Assembly (NCBI RefSeq): GCF_902686445.1
Contig: NC_062223.1
Location: 43,246,998 to 43,310,997 of the forward strand
Length of the DNA: 64,000 nucleotides
Origin: Sciurus carolinensis
Lineage: Eukaryota > Chordata > Mammalia > Rodentia > Sciuridae
Reading direction: 5' to 3'
Each line of letters begins with the position of its first letter. Position 1 is the first letter of the stretch. Positions 21,661 through 33,860 of this stretch are shown here, one piece after another. A program made the position numbers and the translations under genes. The notes beneath the pieces were generated by a model. That model did no database searches. It was not told the origin of the DNA and worked only from the letters and a program-made list of their open reading frames with translations.

Positions 21661-22527
21661 CAGAAGTGAAAATGCCAAAGAGATTTTATTTAAAGTGGAA
21701 TTTCAGTCAGTGAAATTTCAGAACCAGCACCTATGCAGGAACTCTGAACCGGACATTCACGAGTCCCCACACCCAAGCAGCCTGCACCTGGAGACCCAGG
21801 AACATTCATTTCCTTAGTACAGATACCTGCTGAGGGATGGGCTGGGGGACCAAGAGTGTCCTCCATATTTTAGTAGAGCTCCTTAAATATTTTGCCTTTG
21901 AGATAATATCAGAAATCACTTGGGTTATCTAATAGGCACAACCCATTTCTGGTAAAGAACATTAATTCTTTTCCTTTCTGGTAAAAGTTCTGACTTGCTT
22001 TTCTCCTGTTAGAGATCTGGAGAATTCAACAGGCTTTCAAGCTGACCTCAAGTTAACTTCCTCAGTTCATGGGATCATTTTCTCAGTTAAAGACCCAGGA
22101 AAAGAACTTTCCTCCATGGGCCTTGAAACCATGTAAGAATTTTGTACTTTAGAAATATTTCCTTCAATTGTCCAGCACTTGGGCCATCCCTCCCCCAAAG
22201 CTGGGCACCCTCCCCATCATAGACCAAAGGGGTGGATGCTATCATGCAAAGGAAGAGCAGGCTGATTCCAGAAAGATATTGAGCAACCCCAGAGGCTGTA
22301 AAAGTCACTTGCTCTTTATATAAAACGTTGAGGTGGGGACAGGAGTTGATTACTTCACATCATGGAAATGTTTCTGATGGTTTGGGGGAAATCTTGCCTC
22401 CTCAGATTGGAATTGCAGACCCAGAGTAATACTAGCCTGGCCATCCCCATCCCCCAACTGAACTTCACTCCTCTGCTTCGGTGTAGGGCCCGAGGCGGGA
22501 AGAAAAGGGGCCTGGGCAAAGCATAAA

Positions 22528-22700
22528 GATGCATTCATGTATTCATTTATTCAACAAATATTTAGCAGACCAATGAAGGGCTGGGCGCTCACTGTTCTAG
22601 GCACTAGGGACAGAACAGTGATTAAGGGTTGAACTAGACTAGATGCAAACACTTTGATGATTACTAGTATCGTCATTTTTGTTGCTTGGTAAATAATTAG
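22528..22700 (-). repeat. LINE L2 3' end
   Basis: ATTCATTTATTCAACAAATA and CACTGTTCTAGGCACTAGGG match the reverse complement of L2. Confidence 0.7.
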
Positions 22701-23679
22701 GCTTGAATCCAGCGTAAGTGGGAGGTGGAGAAGGAAAGATAAGCCAAGAATGATGGGCATTATAATATGAAGGGACCCTGGGGTGGTAAGTGAGGGGAAC
22801 TGGCTTCTATGTCCTAGAAAAGCTTTGAGTTTCCCCAGGAGACATGGGGTTGATTCCACCTCTCCCTCCTACCAGCTCATATTAGCACTACTTCACACAA
22901 ATTTCCTAACCTCCCTGAACCCATTTCCTCATAGGTGAAGTGCAGATGATCCTATCTAACCTGGACATTGGTTGGAGAACAAGTGAGTTTCTGTACCTCA
23001 AGCGCTTGGCACAAAGTAGGACACAATTAAGTAGGACAGGTGTTATAGTGCGGAAAGTCACTACCTCTCTGGATAACCTAAACCAGAAATAACACCGGAC
23101 CTGCTTCTCATCTGAAAATTTCAAGAAGATGACTATGCCTATTTTTCAGTTCCCTTGTAGAAACCTCTTCAATTCTCACCTTCAGAGAAGGAAAACCAAC
23201 TCAAGCCAAACCTTCCTCTCTTTTTTACAATAACTGAGCATTTTCCCACCCCATGTTCTACAGCAATTGCCCTAAAGGTGAGAAATCAGTATGGAGATTT
23301 CAAGGCAAAAGAAAACCTTCAAGTCCCCAGAAGGGGCGGCTAGGGGAGGGAGGGGCACAGGGCCCCGGCTCTTGTTTGCTCAAGGCTGGGCTTACTCCTT
23401 GGCTGCATTTGCTCAACCACAAGCAGTGGAAAGGTTACTGTTTAACCCTGAAAGGGCTGGAGTTTGAGCCCAGCCCATGTGCAGGGATCAATTGACTCTC
23501 CAGGCTCGGGGAGCACAGGCTGGGGAAGAAGGAATGGCCTGCAGGACTGTTTCCAAGTGGCCATTTCAAAGTGGGAGCAAGACCTGCCCAGGACAATGCT
23601 GAGCCACATCCTCAGCCAGCTCAGGGTATATTCACGGCTTCCTAACCAGCAGAAGGCAGACTGGTATTGGGGAAAGGCA

Positions 23680-23830
23680 CCCTGGCTACTGCTTCAGAGT
23701 CAGGAGATGTGGGCTCAGAATCCAGATCCCTGCTAACTACGAAATGACCTTGTGTTCCAACCTGTCTAGCCCAAAATCTTCTGAGCCTCATTTTCCCTAC
23801 CTGCAAAATGGGAGCACTACCAAATTCAAA
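23680..23830 (-). repeat. MIR SINE
   Basis: GAGCCTCATTTTCCCTACCT, GCAAAATGGGAGC and the upstream CTTCAGAGTCAGGAG match reversed MIR. Confidence 0.65.
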
Positions 23831-23884
23831 ATGTAACCAGACAAGCACCCAAGCTGGTTGCATGGAGAACTTGTCAAGTAATTA

Positions 23885-23885
<1 letters not shown>

Positions 23886-23915
<30 letters not shown>
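23886..23915 (+). repeat. Poly(A) tract of about 30
   Basis: A long uninterrupted A run in the proposed intron 1, probably a SINE or L1 tail that lost its body, or a MIR-associated expansion. Confidence 0.9.
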
Positions 23916-23918
<3 letters not shown>

Positions 23919-24309
23919 GTAAGAGTCTCAGGTCAGTTCTCAGCTTCTAGCCCAATGCCCACAGGCTCCTCCCTTCAGAGTAGGTGGCATTTCTCACCAT
24001 AACCTTCTGGAAGCATCTAGAACTACAGAGAAGGCTTCACAAGCACAGGGTCACAGCTACCCCCATGGCCACCCCCACCCCAAAGGCTGACCTGACCTGC
24101 GGGCACAGGCCCTCCCCCTGCCCGCACCCCCTTTCCAAGGGAAAGCATGGCGAGGGGCCCTTTTTTACAGGGCACATTAAATAGTTACCACTCATAAACG
24201 AGTTTATGTGGCTTAACCCTTAGTGAGTCAGAGTTCACTTGAGCTCCCCCAGGCTTGTGAGCAAAGAAGGTCAGCGTCTCCGAGCCAGCGGGGACCTGCG
24301 GGCAGCGCC

Positions 24310-24480
24310 CTCAGGGTGGGCTAGTTTCACTGAAGGACTTTGGCCAAATCTTACCCCCCTCCAAGGTCCAGTTTTTCAGGTATAAAATGAGGACATGTGT
24401 CCTCCAACAGCCTCCCAGGACAGTTGAGGAGATCAAATGAGATAATGGATAATAAATATGCCTTGAGAACTGTAAAAAAG
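24310..24480 (-). repeat. MIR SINE
   Basis: TTTTTCAGGTATAAAATGAG and GAGGAGATCAAATGAGATAA match reversed MIR. Confidence 0.6.
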
Positions 24481-25149
24481 CCCCATTATAACCAACACAC
24501 CCACACCCCCATATACGACTCCCAACTTTCTATGGTGAGGAATGATTACTTTATGGTTTATAAAAGGCAACCCTTTTAATTAAAAAGCAGGGGGGCTATT
24601 TCATGCTCTATTTTCAGATTCCCACTTTACCTTCAGCTCTCCTTATGTCCCTTAAACATGTATCAAGTATGTACAGTTGAGCCGGGAGTCTAAGAAGCCC
24701 AGGTCCTATCCGGGTGCCATCTTGCAGCCCCATGAGTGACCCGAGTATGGTCATCTTTGTGAACCTCGGTTTGCTCCCAGGTTTAAAAGGGGAAGGGTTG
24801 GGGGTGGTAACACTGATTTCCTTTAAGGTTAAGGGCTGTTTTAAAGGAGAAATAATGGAGTGGGTTTAAAGTCAGAAGCCTGGTCCCCAGTAAAAGTCCC
24901 TTCTCTTTCTTTAAATAGTCATTCTTACAGTGCTTCTGTAACACACTTCCTTCTTTTAAGGCTCCTTAATTCAGAGCCTAAGTAAGAACAATTCCCCCTG
25001 CATGTCACCAGGGAGCTGGAGAAGGACTCACTTTTCTCCATTCTCAACCAGAAGGGAGCCAGAGGCTGGGGGGACCCTCAACCATGCCAGGGAGTGGTTA
25101 AAAGCCAAGTTTCTCAATTATACACAACTAAAATTCGGGACTCAATTAT

Positions 25150-25640
25150 TCTTTTAAAAAACATTTTTAATTAACATGTATTTGTACCTATTTGTGGGGT
25201 ACATGTAGTCTAATAATGTAATACATGTACACAATGTGTAATGATCAAATCAGGATAATTAGTGTTTCCATTTTACCCTGCTGTGCTTTAAGACACCGGA
25301 CTAGTTCCTCCTTGCTAACTGCATGTTGGTATTTGTGTTCTCCAGCCCCACTCCTCCCTACCTTCCCAGGCTCTCAGGACCACTGTTCTATTCTACATTT
25401 TTTAGGTTCCACAAATGAATAAGAACATGTAGTATCTGCCTGGCTTATTTCACTTAAAACAATGTCCTCCAGTTTCATCCACGTTGCCACAAATGACAGG
25501 ATTACATTCTTTTTTATGACTGAATAATCTTCCATCATGATACACACTACATTTTCCTCACACATCCATCCATCAATGGATAACTCCATTGGACCCATAT
25601 CTTGGCTATTGTGAACAGTGCTGCAGAAAACACGGGAGAG
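25150..25640 (-). repeat. LINE L1 3' end (L1MA/MB type)
   Basis: ATTTGTGGGGTACATGTAGT, CAATGTGTAATGATCAAATC, TTATTTCACTTAAAACAATG and ATATCTTGGCTATTGTGAAC follow the reverse complement of an L1 3'UTR and the end of ORF2. No intact reverse transcriptase frame. Confidence 0.8.
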
Positions 25641-25649
25641 CAGATGGGG

Positions 25650-25777
25650 CTGGGAAATCCTTTGCTGGGCAGTGGTCCTGTGCACTGTGGGATGCTCAGC
25701 AGTACCCACAACATGCCAGTAGCACCTCTCTCCCCAAATGTCCCCTGAAGAAAAACCACCCCTGGTTGAGAACAGTG
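25650..25777 (-). mobile_element. MER5A fragment
   Basis: CCTGTGCACTGTGGGATGCT, CAACATGCCAGTAGCACC and CCCCTGGTTGAGAACAGTG match reversed MER5A. It directly abuts the L1 end. Confidence 0.75.
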
Positions 25778-25779
25778 AT

Positions 25780-26020
25780 TAAAAGCAAAGTCTGTGGAAG
25801 CAGGTACCTTGGGCTTTGCTCTTACTGGTGTAGCCACCTTGGGCTGACTCTTAGCCTTCCTAAGCTGCTATTTCCTCTTCTGGAAAGAGATGGCATTAGT
25901 CCCTGCCACAGAGACTTGCTGAGGATTATACAAGGCTTCAGAGTCTGCACATAGTCCAGTGCCTGATACACAAAGAGCAATTGCCTAACAAGTGCAGACT
26001 TCAGAAAATACACTGGGTAT
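25780..26020 (-). repeat. MIR SINE
   Basis: AAAGCAAAGTCTGTGGAAGC, CTATTTCCTCTTCTGGAAAG and CATAGTCCAGTGCCTGATAC match reversed MIR. Confidence 0.65.
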
Positions 26021-27254
26021 AGGAGTCATCTCCGTTCCTACCCAGGTAGTATGTATTTTAGAAATAGAGTATAAATTAGTAGTTGGGCTACTAACAACTG
26101 CACATAAATAAACTAAATTTTATTTCAAACCTGTAGAGTGACATCAAATGTGGATTTTCCAGGGATCTTTTTTTCATTATACATTCTCTTATCCCCATTT
26201 CATGGGAAGAAATAATCACTGATGGTCCAGACTTTCACGTTTGCCCCAAACTTTATCCCTTTGTGCAGAAGTTCATAGAGTGACAGTTCAGAGGACAAAA
26301 ATTTGCACTGTTTGAAGAGGAGAAGCCAGGCGTGCTAGCCAACAGAGAAAGCACAGACAAGCACCTGGTGCCAGGCTTCCAGCCAGACCTATCCAACCAT
26401 AGGCAGCAACTCCCTCACAAATGATGAGCCGCCAGCTCCCCTAAAAAATATGGGCCACTAGGGCTCAACCGATCCAAGACTTATTTTTGTAGCAAGAAAA
26501 TATGTATCACACTGAGTCGTCACAGCCTACGTCTTGGTGGGAAAGACATCCGCCCCCAACCCGCCCCTCACCTTTTTAATGGTTGGTTGCAAGTGAACAT
26601 CAGCTCTCATGGCGCCTAATGACTTGGACCACTTCTGCGCCAGCTGCCACAGACCACAGCCCCCTGTGCCCTCCCCAGGATTTCGTCAAAGGTTTGCTTC
26701 CCTCCCAGAGAAGCATCAGCCCAATCACCAGCACACATCAGCTGGACCACAGTGAGGGGCAGAGGGAGGTGATGAATGGAGAGCAGTTGGCTCAGTCCTG
26801 ACGTTTAAAAGCATCTCAGTTTTTGGTGCTGGTCAGTGGCAAATTTACTCATAGGAGAGGACAAAGCCTAACCACAGACTGAATCGCATAGATCTGAGCT
26901 TCCAGGACATATGGCGGCTGTCAGGAGGCTCCAACTCAGCCTCCCCTCTGCTGTATGCCTCAGGAACAACTCTGCACAACCACAAGGCTGACTGCAAGGG
27001 TTGAAATCGTGGGGCTGAACATCAGTGACTATGCTGACCCTGGAGAAGCTGTATCCTGTCTACAGCCTCAGTTTCCCCATATGACAAAAAAAAATGTTAA
27101 GACATGGAGGTGAATGGAGTGTTTGTAAACTACTCAGCAATTTACCTCACATGTGGCAGGGCCAGAATCAATGTCAGCTCTTAGGATAAGATCTGCTCCG
27201 GAGTTTCAGAGCCTGGCTTTGGGGACACCATTGGAGTAGGAGTAGACTCCTCAG

Positions 27255-27490
27255 AGGCAGGAGAGTGTAATGGCTGGGCCGTGCCGGGCTCTGGAGTTGG
27301 ACGGCCACAGTTCAAATCCTGGCTTTGCCAATGTGCTAATTAGGGCAAGTTTGGACAAGTTATTTAACTTCTTTGAGCCTCAATTTCATCGTTTACAAAA
27401 TGATTATGATTTGAAAGAGTCGCTGAGAGACAAATGAAATAACTGTAATGCCCTTGGAAAAGTATTGGACACATACTTTGAATGAATGTG
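27255..27490 (-). repeat. MIR SINE, nearly complete
   Basis: CTCTGGAGTTGGACGGCCAC, TTCAAATCCTGGCTTTGCC and GAGCCTCAATTTCATCGTTT match reversed MIR in order. Confidence 0.8.
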
Positions 27491-28334
27491 AGCTGGGTTT
27501 TCTAATACTATTAATAATCATTGCTGTTATTATTTCTTCGAGTCTCCAAGGAGAAGACTGAAGGCCAAGTTCATTTCAAACAAAGCCTCAAACTTTCATC
27601 ATCTGCACAACATTCTGCAATTCCAGCTGCCTGGCAGTCAAGCCAGGACCAGCTCTCCTGCCCTCCCACCCCCGATCCTGGGGGCGACGCGGTGGGTGGG
27701 TGCAACACTATGACCAAGCTATGCACAGCAAGTCCTGGGCCCTGCTCACAGAATCCAGGCTATTTCCCCTCTGGGCACAGTTCTTGCTGAAGGGACTGAA
27801 AGCCATCCTTCCCACTCCCCTTCCTCTCTCCAGACACCCCATGCCTGAGGCTGCCAAGGGCCGGGGGAGGGCACGCATCCCCAGGCCCCAGGGGACCACA
27901 GGCTTTGCATGCCCACATGCTACCACTGATGTGCAGGTAAAGGAGAAGGTACAGAGCAGTCCCTCTGCAATGTGAGCCCAGCAGTGTGACTAAGGCTGCT
28001 CTTTCCTACAGGGACCCGTCTCACAGGGAATGTTCAATTGCTCTAAAGAGTAGGGTCTGGGATTTGAGATAATGGTGACCGAAAAGCAATGGGAAGGAGA
28101 CATTCCCGGGATTCTGACAGGTGCTGAAGCTTTGGCTCTCAAACCCAGGTGGCTCTGCCAGACATCAGGACTCATAACCAGGCCAACAACTGCTCAACTG
28201 ACCTCTCCTCTGAAATATGCAGAGAACCTCCCAGGAGAAAGGAATGCGGCCCCCACCCTGGGTATGCTCAGCTGAAAGTAGGATTTCTTTTACTCAGTGG
28301 TAGAGTTACAGAGACCCTGGATTGAATACTGTAC

Positions 28335-28550
28335 AATAATAAGGCTTATTGAACACCTACAACGTGTTAGTCCTGTGCTAATAATTTTTAAACGCATTAT
28401 CTCATGCAATGTTCACGGCAAGTTTATGAGACATTATATCATTTGACAGATGGCCTTTCTAAGGATCAGAGAGTTTAGGTAACTTATTCCAGATCACACA
28501 GCTTAGCAAGAACTGGAGCTAGCAGAGAATTCAGACTTAGACTATCTAGC
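28335..28550 (+). repeat. MIR SINE, nearly complete
   Basis: GGCTTATTGAACACCTACAA, CATTATCTCATGCAATGTTC and CAGATCACACAGCTTAGCAA match MIR in order. Confidence 0.8.
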
Positions 28551-28711
28551 CACAAACCCTGGGGGCTTACCTATTCTGCTGAGAAGAGGGTGATTTTCCA
28601 GTAGGGAAAAAAAAACTGACTTCAACTCATCCTGACATTCACTTCCATTCCATTTGTGACCACAGCCTCTACCTGTGCTGTTCCTCACAACTTTATCAAG
28701 CTTACGTACAA

Positions 28712-28775
28712 ATACACACCACACACACACACACTCACATATATATAGATACACATATACACATACATATGTATA
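28712..28775 (+). repeat. (CA)n/(TA)n simple repeat
   Basis: Interrupted CA units pass into TATATA and CATATACACATAC words. Confidence 0.85.
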
Positions 28776-30827
28776 TGATGCACATGCTCCCCTATGATTC
28801 AATACAGTTATTTTAATTTTATATTTGAGAAATAAACAGGTCTATAGCTGTTTTGTCCTGGATTAGACCTCAAGCCAAAGAGCACAGTCTTCTCCCACTT
28901 CAAGAGGGAAGGTGCTTTGGGGACCCATGCCACAGAGAGATCTCGAGCAGGGCTGGCACCTGCATCCATCCCAACCCCAGGCGACTGAGAGCTGAGGCCA
29001 CCACGTGCCTTCTTCCTTGTCTCCAAACTGCCACAGAACTGGCTGCCAGGGGACGTTTTCACTCCTCCAGCCAGAAGAGCAATTAGGCCTTTTCAATAAT
29101 TACTTTTGCCATAATGGTGACAGCCACACCACATTCTCAGTCCTTTATCAGAGTTCCTAGCAGGTGAATTCACAGCATTCATCCTCAGGGTGTTGCAACG
29201 GCTTACTGACTTCCTGTTTCAATATGACTGTCATTTCACAGGACTACTCCCAAGTAAGAGAAAAGAAAATTCACATACGTGGGAAATGTAACTGAATACA
29301 ACACAGGCAGGAATATGTGTTTTTACAAATGAATCAAAATGTGAATCAAGCTTGGGGAATGCATTTGTTCCCTTGGGATTACGTCACAGGTCATTTCATA
29401 CCTTCATAATGTGTTTTGAAAGACATTTCATGTTCCCAGGGGCAACATGTTAAGTATTGTTTCTGAGGTTTCGAGTATATTCATGACCAATAATGCAACT
29501 TTGGGATGACAAGTCTGAATCCATTATAGGTACACATTATTGACTGTAAACTGTTCAGAAATATACATAATATGCTGATCTTTATCATTCTTGGTGCCAG
29601 ACCCAGACAAGACGAAACCTTCTGACAGCAGCAGGCACCAAGTTGATCAAAAGGCAAGATTGCCTTAAATAACCTGTAGGGCTTATCAATCCCATTCAGA
29701 TATGACAACAGAGAATAGGGCAAGCTTTGAATCTGAAAAGGTCACAGAGCCTTTTGAGATCTCAAGAGAAGCGATGACCCTCTCTTTCTACCAAGAATGC
29801 ACATCCACTTTCAGTTTGTATGTATTCTGTGGGTTCCAATCCCTCTCAAGATTGTCATTGGCCCCTGAAGTTCTCTGGACATCATGGATGGTAAAGAAGT
29901 CTCTTTTGCATTCATGTTAGATTAGAATTTTAAAAGTCTGTCATGGAGACAGGGTTGGGAGACCTGAGAGAAGGGCTGAGAGATTTTAGCCCTACTCTCT
30001 TACCTGGCCTGGGTGTTGTCTCTTGTCCTACACTGAGACCAGAGAGGGCCTCACAGTCCCTCTCCAGCCACAGTTGAAGTACGAACTAAGCTATTCTAAA
30101 ACCAGAAGACCATATAGAGTAAAGAAGGCACTGCAAAACCACAGGCCTCCCCTCTTATCTTTGTGGGTCTTTACTAAGGCACAGCTGTGGAGATGGAAGC
30201 ACCCTGGATGACTTGTGTGACATTTCTTCCTACTTGACTAAAGAAACCACATAGCTATTTCTCAGTTAGTCTACAGACCACTGAACCATCACCAACTAAG
30301 GAAGGGCTAAACTTGGATCTTCTGGGGTCCAACCCCCCACCTCTGAATCAGAGTCCACATTTCTAAGAACCTGCCTTAAAAAATTCTTGAACACTCTGAG
30401 TTGATTCACTTGCTTCTCCTCAATTTCCCATCACAACATAACTAACTCCAAGAGATGTCAACCTTCAAGGAAATGTCCATCAACACAAGAAAAGTCTTGT
30501 AAAGTCAGAGACAAAAGATTCAGTCAGGAGAATTCAAGCCCCAATCTACCTGTGGAGAACCTATTACGGTATTGTTTGCCAGTTTAGAATACAAAGTTCC
30601 TAATGTTCAGTACCCCAAAATTGTCAAATTCAGCAGTGTTTGGTTACTCACAGATAGGAACCATTGAAGGCATAACAAGCAACCTGTCCCCAGAACAGCA
30701 TGCACACAGGATTTCTATGATGATTACTCTACCTGGAGGATCTTGTCCCCATCAAAGATTATTTAGTCCTTCAAAAGATTATTTAATGAATATAAATCTG
30801 TTCTGCTTGATTAAATTAGTTTATTCC

Positions 30828-30830
<3 letters not shown>

Positions 30831-30868
<38 letters not shown>
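30831..30868. repeat. (AT)n microsatellite
   Basis: About 19 uninterrupted AT units. A second AT/ATGT tract lies at 30,991-31,045. Confidence 0.95.
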
Positions 30869-30871
<3 letters not shown>

Positions 30872-30990
30872 CCCCCCTGGAGAAGGGGCCTCATACCCAA
30901 GAAAACTGACATCTCAGCCTTCGGAGGAGAGAAACTATGTCTAAGAAATGTTATCATCTATTACAAATATTTATTCATCCTGTCCAATTG

Positions 30991-31045
30991 ATATATATGT
31001 ATAAGTATGTATATATATATATATATATATACATATACATGTATA
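30991..31045. repeat. (AT)n/(ATGT)n simple repeat
   Basis: AT units interrupted by GTATAAGTATG, ending in CATATACATG. Confidence 0.9.
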
Positions 31046-31145
31046 AACTGTCTACTGGATGCTCGGCACCATGCTAGATGCTAGAGACACTATGGTGTAC
31101 AAAACACAGACACAGCCTTGTCCTGATGAACCTTTAGCAAGGACA
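31046..31145 (-). repeat. LINE L2 fragment
   Basis: CTGTCTACTGGATGCTCGGC, CTAGATGCTAGAGACACTAT and CCTTGTCCTGATGAACCT follow reversed L2. Confidence 0.55.
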
Positions 31146-31555
31146 CACTTTCAAAACAATGGCAGCTCTTTCCAAAGCCGTGTAAGCTCATCCCCACCTC
31201 CCACTGGGGACAAATCCAGCAGGAGCAGAGAGCACGGAGTAACCCACTCTGGTGTTTGGGAATAATCAACCTTGCAAAGAACTTCAACTAGGTTTAAAAA
31301 GCAGGACTGGTCCTCTCCTCTGCAGCAACCCCATGGCCCTGCCTTCACAGAATGCCCTTGCTAAGACCTGGCGTTGGCAGACAGCATTATACTTGTGAGT
31401 TTCACAAAACCACCCCAGCCAAAACCAATCTCCACTCAGGGCAGAATAAAGCAGTTGGTTGTCTGGGTGGCTGAACATCTTGTTCCAAGACAATGGTGTG
31501 TTTATATGTCGGAGGGTTAGGAGCAGGTTGTTAACATAAAACCCACCAACAGAGC

Positions 31556-31870
31556 TGTTAATTCGGTTGCTGGCAGGGGCTTCTGTTATCTTCTGAACAC
31601 CTCCCAGAGAGTAGAAGCCCTACCTTTTCATTTGAGTTGGCAGCAGAGTTATTTTTTTGCACCTGTTGCACTGCTCCGATAACAACACAGGTTAAGCATT
31701 GATTTGTTGGAAAATAAACAGAAAAAAAGCAAAGAAAGGCATCTGCCCAAACAGCCTGAGCTGGTTTTACTAAGCATTCATGCCAATTTGTTTTTCCTAT
31801 AAAAACCAAAGAAAAACCTGCGCTTTCAGTTGGGATGCTACCCTCCCACTCAGAATGAAAGGAGGTATCA
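31556..31870. other. Repeat-free island in proposed intron 1
   Basis: No repeat was recognised. GCACCTGTTGCAC (E-box), CGATAAC and GGAAAATAAACAG (FOX-like) words are present. The minus strand is open for 173 codons across 31,558-32,079, the longest open frame in the window, but it has no domain, signal peptide or splice context that I recognise. Confidence 0.25.
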
Positions 31871-33124
31871 AATAGGCCCGAGGGAGCTGGCAGGGCCAAG
31901 AAGTCAGAAGACCTTGTACTTTTCCATTGGCTGGTTCCACGAGGGCACTGAGGGGTGTCCAAGGTCTGCAGAGTGATATGGCCAGCCTCCAACCAGCCCA
32001 GCCTCAGATCATGAATCAGATTAACAAGGGCAGAAGGGGCTGCTGGGATGTGATCGAAACCCAAACCACACTCTTCCAAATGGTTGACTTCCGAAAGTCA
32101 ATACGCTTTAGGGAGTAGGTGTGGTCCACGGGTTACCTCCCAAAGCAGAGACTCAGCAGCACCACCCACACCCCCCACCCCCTGTTCCGTCTCAGTCCAA
32201 CCTCTCTCACAGATGTCCTATGTCCAACCTTGGACGGAGAGCATAATCTGAAACCCCCAGTCCCTGGACCATGGCTTTCCCATCTCAGGAAGGAGGCTAC
32301 CCACACCTACCTCCAAAGCAGGCTGTGGAGACTCGCTCATGTTCTACCAGGGGGTCTGAGAAGTTTGAGGGGTGACTCCTGTCCTAATCCAAGCATCGTG
32401 GCGCTCTTGTTTCTCATGAGTTTGTCAATATCACATGACGAGCAAAGGCCCAAAAGGGCCACAAAGAGCCAAACAAGTCACTCAAATGGAGATCACTAAC
32501 ACCACCAATTAAGCAATGGCATCATCGCCCAGCCCTCATCACGCAAAGTCGGAGGAAGCTTCTTAACATCTTTCTAAGCTGGAAGAAGAAAGCAGTCATA
32601 AACAACCTCCAACGTCCCCCCAGAAAAACCACTTTCCACCGCCTTCCCTCAGCCAAGGGGCCTTCATTACCACTAGACCACTAGCTTAATGGGGGTGTCA
32701 CGGCCGTGGGGCTAGGACGCGGAAGGCGGCTTCTCCAGGAGCGTTAAGAACAGGGTGATCCGCCAGGGGAGGGATATGGCTGGCTGAACACTCCCAGGCA
32801 TTCTTCTCGGGAGCGGAGCAGGGAGTGGAGTGCCTCCAACCAAATCAGGCAACAGAAAAAGATTTAACAACACCCTTAGTTGACTGAAAAATAAATAAGA
32901 CCAACTGTGCAGGAATGCGCGAAGGGTGGAGGGAGGCAAGGGGTGGGGATCGCAGCCAGGGAGGGGCTGGGATGGACCAGCGCCATGGATTTGACCATTG
33001 TGAGAGTCCAGGTTCCTCCCAGGGAAAGACCAAGACGTTCAAGTCAGGGGAAGATCACCAGCCACCCATCTGGAAGCTCACAAATTGTATGATTACAAAA
33101 TGACAATAAAAACCATGACAGTGA

Positions 33125-33314
33125 TTGGTGGTCCGTGTTTACTGTTTGCATTTGCTATGAACTGAGTTAGGCTTTGCATGCATTGTGTCCCTAAATCCTC
33201 ACAAGAACCCTAAACGTCAAGCATGAATGTCCCCATTTTACAGATGAGGAAGCTCAGAGAAGTTAAGCAACTTACCCAAGACACAGATCTAGTAAATGGA
33301 CTGGATGTATTTTT
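33125..33314 (+). repeat. MIR SINE interrupted at its 3' end
   Basis: CCATTTTACAGATGAGGAAG, AGAAGTTAAGCAACTTACCC and CACAGATCTAGTAAATGGA match MIR. The copy is broken at its 3' end by the insertion at 33,315. Confidence 0.75.
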
Positions 33315-33476
33315 TCCCCCACATTTTTTAATGGGCGCCTTATAGGTGTACATACTGATAGGATTTGTTGATACATATTGGTACATGCACATGATACAAA
33401 ATATAACAATATAATTTGGCCAAGGTCACTCCCCCTGTGCACCTCCCACCACTAGATCCCTTCCCTCTACCGAATT
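33315..33476 (-). mobile_element. Retroposed fragment with target-site duplication
   Basis: TGGACTGGATGTATTTT (33,297-33,314) and TGGACTGGATATATTTT (33,477-33,493) differ at one base and flank a 162-bp insert. The insert begins with T-rich sequence on this strand, so it was probably inserted with its A-tail on the left (minus orientation). The inner sequence resembles an L1 3' end. Confidence 0.65.
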
Positions 33477-33776
33477 TGGACTGGATATATTTTAAGTGTT
33501 TGGGGGACAGGTGGGAAAAGCAACGTCATTCTATTTTAGAGCTTTGAAAATAGATTCTTGCATTTCTAAAGAGGAGATGTGTCTTAGACTTAGACGTACT
33601 TTGGATAGTCAAAGTCCTTTAGATACAGCTCCCATAACGTTTCCCCTAAATGCGAGTAGAAGTTATCCTGTTCATCCATGTGCCCTAATATGAAAGTTCT
33701 AACTGAGTGCACATTAGCCCAGATGCTACTGGTACCTAATCACAGCCTTCAGACTCATCCATCAAAATTTCAGTCT

Positions 33777-33860
33777 GGGGCTCTAGGGGTGCAGCTTGGT
33801 GGCAGAGCCCATGTGTAGCATGCACAAGCTCAATCCCCAGCACCAAAATCAAAACAAATC
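33777..33860 (+). mobile_element. ID-type SINE
   Basis: GGGGCTCTAGGGGTGCAGCT, GGTGGCAGAGCCCATGTG and CTCAATCCCCAGCACCAAAA match the tRNA-derived ID element with an A-rich tail. Not a functional tRNA. Confidence 0.8.

Noticed and set aside
33777..33850. tRNA-like A and B box sequence
   Set aside because: It belongs to an ID SINE derived from a tRNA, with a degraded fold and A-rich tail; the ID halves at 21,020, 37,197 and 50,641 were treated alike.
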